From Maratus speciosus (taxonomy: Eukaryota > Arthropoda > Arachnida > Araneae > Salticidae), in assembly GCA_963932465.1 (NCBI GenBank), contig OZ010799.1, positions 157,910,761 through 157,974,760 on the forward strand: a stretch of 64,000 nucleotides of DNA, given 5' to 3'. This document shows positions 57,598 through 64,000 of this stretch, piece after piece. Within the stretch, counting starts at the first letter, position 1; each line of letters begins with the position of its first letter. Position numbers and translations under genes: made by a program. Under the pieces are notes generated by a model. It saw only the letters and a program-made list of their open reading frames with translations, searched no databases and was not told the origin of the DNA.

Positions 57598-57805
57598 TTA
57601 ACCCGTTCAGGACCGGCCTCTTTCACACGAATTTTATTCGTTTGGCATCACTTTTTGTTAATTATTTGACTTAACTTTCTAAATCACGAAAATGTGGTAA
57701 TTAAATAAAATCAATTTTACTTTTCTTTTTTTCTGGTATCAAACTCAAGCGTTTTAAGCCCTTTTTGAGGGTGCATATATGCACCCATGGTCCCGAACGG
57801 GTTAA
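57598..57805. mobile_element. piggyBac-type (TTAA) MITE inside BEL-2 RT
   Basis: TTAA occurs on both sides (57598-57601, 57802-57805). The ends CCCGTTCAGGACC and GGTCCCGAACGGG are inverted repeats. Counting one TTAA, the RT frame passes smoothly from DLSLN to DCLSPGTN. A second copy of the same family lies at 62697-62905. The copies share ACGAATTTTATTCGTTTG-like and GGTGCATATATGCACCCATG words. No ORF is present. Confidence 0.85.
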
Positions 57806-58541
57806 TGATTGTTTATCGCCCGGCACCAACATAATCCAGTTCTGTTTAATATTTTAATCCACTTCAGATTATACAAAATTGCCTTTTCTTCTGATATCGA
57901 GAAGGCGTTCCTTCAAATCTCACTCGCTGAAAAAGATCAGGATTCTGTCCGTTTTCTGTGGTATGATGATGATTTAAAATCTTTCAAGGTCTTCATATTT
58001 AAACGTGTTATTTTTGGAGTCAATGCCTCTCCATTTCTCCTATCAGCGACCATAAAGGAGCATATCAAGCGGTTTACGAACCTACACCCAAGAACTGTTC
58101 ACCTACTCGATAAATATATTTATGTGGATGATTTTATATCTGATCGAAGATACGCTGCAAGACGCTTTTGATGTTTCCCTGAATGCTAACAAAATAATGT
58201 CTGAAGCAGGAATGATTCCTCGAAAATGGATAACCTATGATGAAGCGTTATTGAAGTGCTGGCAAAAGGAAGGTTTAAATATCCAAGCAGAACATGATGC
58301 AATAAGCCTAGGAAGCAATCTAAGCAAGGTATTAGGAATGTCCTGGAAAACAGAAGAAGATTGTCTGACATTCGAAGTCAAAAGTTTAATAGAATTCTTG
58401 TCATCGCAAAAAGTCTCAAAACGTTTGCTGTTGCAAGCAATTGGTAAAATCTTCGATCCGTTAGGCATGCTCACGCCATTCACCATTAGAATAAAATGCC
58501 TGTTCCAAGAACCATGGCTAAAGAAGACAGCATGGGATTAA
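57806..58541 (+). pseudogene. BEL/Pao element 2: RT palm and connection
   Basis: After the MITE the frame shifts once near 57842 and reads ILIHFRLYKIAFSSDIEKAF (catalytic Asp in SSDIEKAF). It then reads FKRVIFGVNASPFLLSATIK and YIYVDDFIS (YVDD). A shift near 58142 leads into DTLQDAFDVSLNANKIMSEA, WKTEEDCLTFEV and IGKIFDPLGMLTPFTIRIK. The frame is stopped by TAA at 58539 just after KKTAWD, where the family continues into the RNase H linker. Confidence 0.88.
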
Positions 58542-58544
58542 CAG

Positions 58545-60044
58545 TTGCCAACTAATGTGCACGAAAGGTGGTTAAAGTGGTTCGAAGAACTTCCAAATAA
58601 AGCAGAATTAAAAATTCCGAGGAAAATTCTTGGTTGCATGAATCAAGTAATAGCTGTAGAAATACATGCCTTTTCTGATGCTAGTAAAATAGCATATGGC
58701 TCTGCAATTTATCTGAGAATAAAAAGAGAGAGTGGTGTGGAAGTCAATCTCGTGACTTCAAAGAGTCGTGTTGCACCGATAAAGGAGATAACTCTGCCTC
58801 GGCTGGAACTTCTCGGAGTCTTACTAAGTGCAAGACTGACCAATAAAGTAAAACCCATCCTAGATCAAAAAATCACATCGACAGCGTACTATTGGACGGA
58901 TTCCAAAATAAGCTTATTCTGGATCAAATGCTCATCAAAGCGATGGAAGCACTTTGTGGCAAACCGTGTCATAGAGATTAATGCACTTTCAGATTCGAAC
59001 TCTTGGTATCACTGCTCCAGCAAGGACAACCCTGCTGATCTCTTGACCAAAGGTGCGAGTGTTAATTCCCTTGTAGAGAGTCCAATGTGGTTTAGGGGGC
59101 CAAAATTCCTAGCAGCTGATGACGTAGTGACTGAGCAAGAAACTATTTCTGTGCCAGAAACAGATTACTTTCCAGAGACTAAATCAAAATATAAAAATAA
59201 TTGTAATGATTTCAATTCTAATATTTCTCTTTCTCTTTTCAGGAATCCTGAAGAAGTAAATTTTTTTCTCAACATAAGTGGTAAATACTATAGTATTCTT
59301 CGCATACTGGCATATGTTTATAGGTTTTTTCACAATTGCAAATGTAAGTTAGCAGACCGACGCAGAGGCAGCCTCACAACCCCAGAAATAAAAAAATCAG
59401 AAGTTACTCTCATTAGATTAGTACAAAATGCAGAATTTCAGGAAGAGATTAAGGGTTTAAAACGGGAATCAAGGGTTCCCCCTTCCAGTAAAATTAAATG
59501 TTTATCCCCCTTTTTGGATCAAGATAATAACTTAAGAGTTGGCGGTAAGTTGGAAAATTCAGATTTAAACTTTGATAAAAAGCATCAAATCATTTTGCCA
59601 AAAGGACATAAGCTCACAAAACTGATATTTGAGCATTTTCACAGGAAGTATTTTCATATTGGTGCCCAAACTTTAATCCATTACGTACGTATGCGGTTTT
59701 GGCCCGTAAGTGGAAAAAATTTAGCGCGAAAGGTAGTGCATGATTGCGTTGTCTGTTTTAGGAACAACCCAGTTACTGCCAAACAAATCATGGGTGACCT
59801 CCCATCGGAAAGAGTAACTCCAAACTTTACGTTTAACCATACAGGAGTCAATTTTCGCGGCCCTTTTGAGATTAAATATAAAAATCAAAGAAAGGGAATT
59901 TTTCATAAGGTTTATGTCGCGATTTTCGTTTGCTTAGTAACAAAGGCTATTCATTTAGAAATAGTAACGGATCTAACCTCTGACGCGTTTATCGCCGCAC
60001 TTAAATGCTTTGTTTCAAGGCGAGGAAATGCGCTTCTATTATGA
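58545..60044 (+). pseudogene. BEL/Pao element 2: RNase H and integrase N-terminal half
   Basis: RNase H is complete: D45 (AFSDASKIAYGS), E88 (LPRLELLG), D119 (YYWTDSKISLFW), D165 (SSKDNPADLLTKG). After the linker (CLSPFLDQDNNLRVGGKL) comes the HHCC motif (H366, H371, C401, C404). In the integrase core the first catalytic Asp is replaced by Asn (N436 in GVNFRGPF), where BEL-1 has GTDFCGPF. The frame ends at 60044 through a one-base shift near 60030 after FVSRRG. The start at 58545 is only the first codon after the upstream stop. Confidence 0.9.
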
Positions 60045-60745
60045 CAGACAATGCTACGAATTTTAGGGGTGCTAAATCAGAATTGCACAAACTTCATGAG
60101 TTAGTTCGTAGACCGGATGAAAAATTAGCTAATTACCTTACTTCAGAAGCTATTGAATGGAAGTTCATTCCTCCTAGATCGCCCAACTTCGGTGGTTTAT
60201 GGGAGGCTGATGTAAAATCTTTCAAGTATTATCTTAAACGAACATTAAAAGGTGCTAGATTGACTATGTAAGAATTCCAAACAGTCACCACCCAAATCGA
60301 AGGGGTACTAAATTCGCGTCCCTTAACTCCTTTATCGACCGATATAAATGATTTTAATGCATTGACACCAGGCCATTTCCTAATTGGTCGGCCTATCGAT
60401 GCCATTGCAGAACCTCAGTTGATTGATATCACAGAATCGAGATTATCTAGGTGGCAGAGAATCACAAAATTCGTCCGATTAATTTGCAGAAATTGGCAAT
60501 TAAATTACTTGAGTCATCTCCAAAATCGTTCAAAATGGCAGGTAAAGGGGGAAAACATCAAATCAGGGGCGATGGTAGTCATAAAAGAGGACAATTTACC
60601 TCCCTGTAAGTGGATGCTAGGCCGAATCTTAGAGGTTATACCAGGAAGGGATGGTAATGTTAGGGTTGCAAGGGTTAAAACAGCCTCAAATATCTTTCTT
60701 AGATCAATATCTAGATTGTGTATCTTACCCATTAATGAAATGTAA
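60020..60745 (+). pseudogene. BEL/Pao element 2: integrase C-terminal half
   Basis: It continues the integrase: MTDNATNFRGAKSELHKLH (second Asp), PPRSPNFGGLWEADVKSFKY (Glu kept, the following Gly changed to Asp), then TAA at about 60269. In the same frame follow EFQTVTTQIEGVLNSRPLTP and GHFLIGRPIDAIAEPQLI. The C-terminal BEL domain is present (PPCKWMLGRILEVIPGRDGN) and ends at CILPINEM. Together with the lost first Asp this integrase is dead. Confidence 0.88.
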
Positions 60746-62690
60746 TGTATATACTTATTTCTCATTGTTTACTAATTTTAAAGTGCACCTAAGATTTACA
60801 TGTTATTATACATTAAACTTTTCTTAAGGACAATATAGAACTATTTTTAGAAAATAGCTTAACTTTTGTTTAACTTAGAATTGCATTTTATTGTATTGTA
60901 TAGTCCTTTTTATTGCAACTTATCCTTATTGTATTTGTATTGTAACATTATTTAATATTATTTTTTATTATGTAATTGTATAGTATTCTTTTCGATAGCA
61001 GCGTGGAACATTTCCGTTATAGACAGGTTCCATTTTTACAAGTTTGTGTATTTATATAAATATACTTATGAATATTATATGATTAGTAAAACCTGTCAAA
61101 ATAGTCATTATCTCTAACAGAATGCTACCTTAAACGGAAGCGTTACATGGTCTTAATATGTATTGCCATACAATTAAATTTCCTAAAAACTTGTCTGAAA
61201 GGGGATTTTCACCGCACAGTAAAACCTCTGAAAGCAAAATCTTTCATTAACGAGATTCTGTCTCAAACGGAAGAGTTTCAGGATCCCGACGAAACGAGCA
61301 ATAGATCTTATTCAGGTAGTGTACCTTAGAAGTATAATTAATTACACTTCTTTAAACGGAAGCCTGTCTAAAATGGAACTTTTTAGCGTCCCTTCCGATC
61401 ACGTCTTGACAGGATTGACTATGTATGTATAATAGAAGTATTTCGAGTAACTTTAAGAATTTAGGTATATCCTTATTTAATTTCTTAATTTAAAAAAAAG
61501 CACGGGATAAAAAAAATGTAAGATCTCTGTAACTGCAGCTAATAATGAATTGAAGTTACATTAATATTTATGAGTGTGAAAGATTTTACAAACATTATGA
61601 TGTAAAAAACTGAGCGCAATGAAGAGTATTAATTTATTTAGCAATTATTAGTAATTTATTTAAATCAGGTTTCATAATACATAACATTTGCCTACAATAA
61701 AGTTAGGATCAAGTGGTTAAGTTTAAAACAGCAATTTCTATGTTTAATTTCTTGCCATTGAATTAAGAACTTGCGCTGTAATAAACAACGGATTAATGAT
61801 TTCACATAAGTGTCAGTGAGCCGTTAGTTGCGAGTTTTTGAGATAAGGTTTTAATCTTTAAGAAAAAGTTCTTGCATTTCAGTTACAGAAACTAGTAATG
61901 TAAGATGCACAAGCATCAAATATAGTTCATGCCAGTGTTATCAGTTTAGCCTCCTCTTTTAATTCGAAATTTCAAATTCACATGGGAAAGTTTGAAAGAA
62001 GAATCTTTTACTTTTTGTAATCACAAAATTTCTGTCATAAAGCAAAAAATGCTATTTTTATTTTCTAGTGCGAATTTGGATTTTCTTAATAAAAATGGAG
62101 GCCAAACTGGCAACCCTGGTTCTTGCTGGAAAAAATAGTTTTGTTACAATTGTCTAAAACAGCCATTATGCTTTTTGGTTTCTATGTTTCGCCATTTTTG
62201 ATACCATATTCGATCTAATAGTTGCTTCCGATATCTGGTCATCTTTAGAAGTAAAATTTTTGAAACAAATTTATTTGTGATGATTAGCACGCTTTTGGAA
62301 GTATTAGGATGCGTAAAAAATACTAGTGGTTTCTCTTATTGTACTTCACAATCAATTTATTTTAGATGGTTCGAAACAGTTTTAGATCCTTCTCCAAGTT
62401 CAGCAGTAAGCTCCGGACTTTAGTACGTAGATTAGCTTCAATTCGATTTATTATTGTTAAAGACAAAATGTCACCCAAGACCTTCTCCATACACAAAATT
62501 GTTATTGCCACGATGAAATTTTTTGAAGCAATGTTAAACTGGGCGTTCGCAATTTGTAACTGGGGTCAAAGGAAATGTTGAATCCAGACATTTTTTTCAT
62601 GTGGGATTTCTGCAGCTCTGGAAGGGACACTACGGATTTCCGTGGAGAGGTAGCACTTCTAGATTATTAATAAGCATAAAATCCCAAATC
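60746..62690. other. BEL-2 3' flank and unassigned AT-rich DNA
   Basis: No LTR equivalent to the 5' leader was found. Between about 60990 and 61400, GGAACATTTCCGTTATAGAC AGGTTCC-like, AGTAAAACCTGTC and GCCTGTCTAAAATGGAAC are partly mirrored, as in a degraded pogo/Tigger-type MITE. The 71-codon frame 62366-62581 is basic and unrecognised. I see no gene with support here. Confidence 0.4.
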
Positions 62691-62696
62691 TTTCGT

Positions 62697-62905
62697 TTGC
62701 ACCGTTCGGGACCAGCATCTTTTACATGAATTTTATTCCTTTGACACCACTTTTTGTCAAATAATTAAATTTAGTTTATTAATCGAGAAAATGTCTTAAT
62801 TAAATTTAACCAAATTTTACATTTAATTTTTAGTGGTATCAAAAACAAGTTCTGTAAGCACCTTTTGAAGATGCATATATGCGCCCATGGTCCCGGAGGG
62901 GTTAA
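62697..62905. mobile_element. TTAA-type MITE, second copy, in a Tc1-like pseudogene
   Basis: It matches 57598-57805: CACCGTTCGGGACC at the left, TTTTATTCCTTTGACACCAC, GATGCATATATGCGCCCATG and GGTCCCGGAGGGG at the right. TTAA is intact on the right (62902-62905) and TTGC on the left, probably mutated. It sits within the Tc1-like frame after DPHVNLF. Confidence 0.75.
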
Positions 62906-63600
62906 ACAAGTTGACATGAGGATCAAAAACCTCATCTCTATATATTTCATCATTCACAGTTGCACTGGTAAAAATGTTTGGGCCAGTGTGGCCATTCAAA
63001 ATTATGCCCACCCATACCATGATTTCACGATCTTGTATCTATGCCTTTCACGGGTGTTTGCAGCTTTATTGCATGTGTTTTCTCCTCCATATGATAACAC
63101 GTCTGCAATAATTCTCCAAACGAAATCAGAATTCATCGGTAAAGAGAACTCGGCTCCAGCCCGTGGTACTCCAATGACGATGATCTCTGCACAACTTTAA
63201 CCGGGCGCATTGCGCTGCCGGAGTTAGTGGAATACAAATAATGGGTTTCCTTGTATGCAGCCCTTTTTTTATACAGCCTGTTACTCACTGTAAATCTGAA
63301 TAGTAGAGATCCTGTTGCTGCAGCGAACTCTCTTGTAATCTGAACTGACGTCAGTTACCTGTTTCTTTTAGCAATCGTTGCCAAATAACGGTCCTGAGAA
63401 TCTATTGTGGCACGTTTTTTACCTTGACCTGGTTGTCTGTGCACATTACCAGCATCTGTTAACCGTTTCCATATTCTTGACATGACGCTTTTGGATATTT
63501 TTAAGTATTTACAGACCCCTACGTGTGTCTGTCCTGTTTCCAATTTACCTATCGCACACCATTTCTCGCAATCAGTCAGATGACACATTCCACCTACTAC
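62902..63600 (-). pseudogene. Tc1-like transposase, N-terminal two thirds, degenerate
   Basis: From about 63600 the minus strand reads CHLTDCEKWCAIGKLETGQT, VCKYLKISKSVMSRIWKRL, then HRQPGQGKKRATIDSQDRYL: the paired helix-turn-helix and GRPR-like linker of Tc1 transposases. After TAG near 63357 come further blocks with VLFTDEF (first catalytic Asp) near 63150, several in-frame stops, and MVWVGIILNGHTGPNIF then YRDEVFDPHVNLF. The frame ends at the TTAA MITE (62905); the second Asp and Glu blocks beyond it are not recognisable. It is clearly dead. Confidence 0.85.
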
Positions 63601-64000
63601 AAGCGAAAATTTTTCCCAACTATGCGTACAATCCTTGAAATTAGACTTCAAGTCGCCCACATGCAATCCTTGAAATTCGACCTCAAATCACCAACGTGCA
63701 ATCTTTTTCACACGTGAAAAGAAGGAACGGGCTGAAAATTTTGCGCATTTTTCTGTAGCGAAGGTTAATTCCATTGGACTACGTGATAACGTTCACATTG
63801 AGTTACCAATCGATCACCTTTCATTGAAGTTCCCTTTATAATTAACACAAAGCACCTTTTTATGGTTATTCCTTTAATTTTTCTCGCCAGTGTATTTTGA
63901 AAGTTGTAAAAAATAACCAGTCCAAAAATAAAGTTACTTTTATTAATTGCTTGCAGCATATTTAAATTAATTGATAATATTGACCGTTATAAAGTAAACA
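63601..64000. other. No gene; short duplication
   Basis: A ~40-bp unit (CAATCCTTGAAATTAGACTT CAAGTCGCCCAC-like) occurs about twice at 63629-63705. It lies upstream of the Tc1-like frame and could be its subterminal repeat. No terminal inverted repeat pair could be established. Confidence 0.4.

Noticed and set aside
62865..63200. 111-codon plus-strand frame
   Set aside because: It is the antisense of the Tc1-like transposase remnant.

Overview
This is repeat-dense eukaryotic DNA, most likely from an arthropod. It is strongly AT-rich by eye. I recognise no host gene, ribosomal RNA, functional tRNA, operon or CRISPR array. Everything I can identify is a transposable element, a derivative of one, or a tandem repeat. 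The mix (BEL/Pao retrotransposons, a Penelope-like element, Tc1/mariner, pogo/Tigger, hAT-like and TTAA-type elements, Helitron-like elements with internal satellites) fits an arthropod such as a chelicerate or insect. The lineage is inference and cannot be settled from this window.

Layout. 1-0.53 kb: 5' part of a pogo/Tigger transposase broken by one Trp-to-stop change. 1.2-9.7 kb: four copies of a ~1.3 kb repeat (R1), two of them in tail-to-tail palindrome. They are punctured by short inverted-repeat elements and split by a 5'-truncated Penelope-like element (RT plus GIY-YIG, flanked by ~145-bp inverted repeats). 10.4-13.4 kb: a non-autonomous Helitron-like element built of ~300-bp satellite units, with a TTAA-type MITE in its end. 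13.6-20.9 kb: dispersed repeats and unassigned AT-rich DNA. 20.9-21.8 kb: a complete but dead pogo-type element with matching ends. 21.9-28.8 kb: minisatellites, a dense GTCACA/TGACGTCA tract, palindromic elements and diverged tandem repeats.

28.9-34.0 kb (minus) is BEL/Pao element 1 with gag, protease, RT, RNase H and integrase, broken by several frameshifts. Immediately upstream of its gag sits a second Helitron-like satellite element (34.1-37.4 kb). That element carries a 270-bp, ~99% identical copy of a piece of the neighbouring gag. 38-46 kb holds pogo-type MITEs, two ~146-bp-unit arrays and a third Helitron-like element with clear TC...hairpin...CTAG ends. 46.7-47.8 kb is a short ORF resembling a GIY-YIG retroelement tail, split by a large-armed TTAA element and followed by a hammerhead-like motif. 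50.2-50.8 kb is a mariner-like pseudogene.

50.9-60.7 kb (plus) is BEL/Pao element 2. Its 5' leader contains ~66-bp tandem repeats and is interrupted by a 3.87-kb hAT-like insertion with a perfect 8-bp target duplication. Its RT is interrupted by a TTAA MITE. Its integrase has lost the first catalytic aspartate. 62.7-63.6 kb is a Tc1-like pseudogene truncated by a second copy of the same TTAA MITE.

The elements do not form a pathway. They are a nested record of insertions whose order can partly be read (for example BEL-1, then Helitron, then captured gag piece). I found no convincing new functional system. The most informative novelties are the gag fragment inside a satellite Helitron, the ~80-codon frame kept open in four R1 copies, and the ORF that becomes continuous when a TTAA element is removed.
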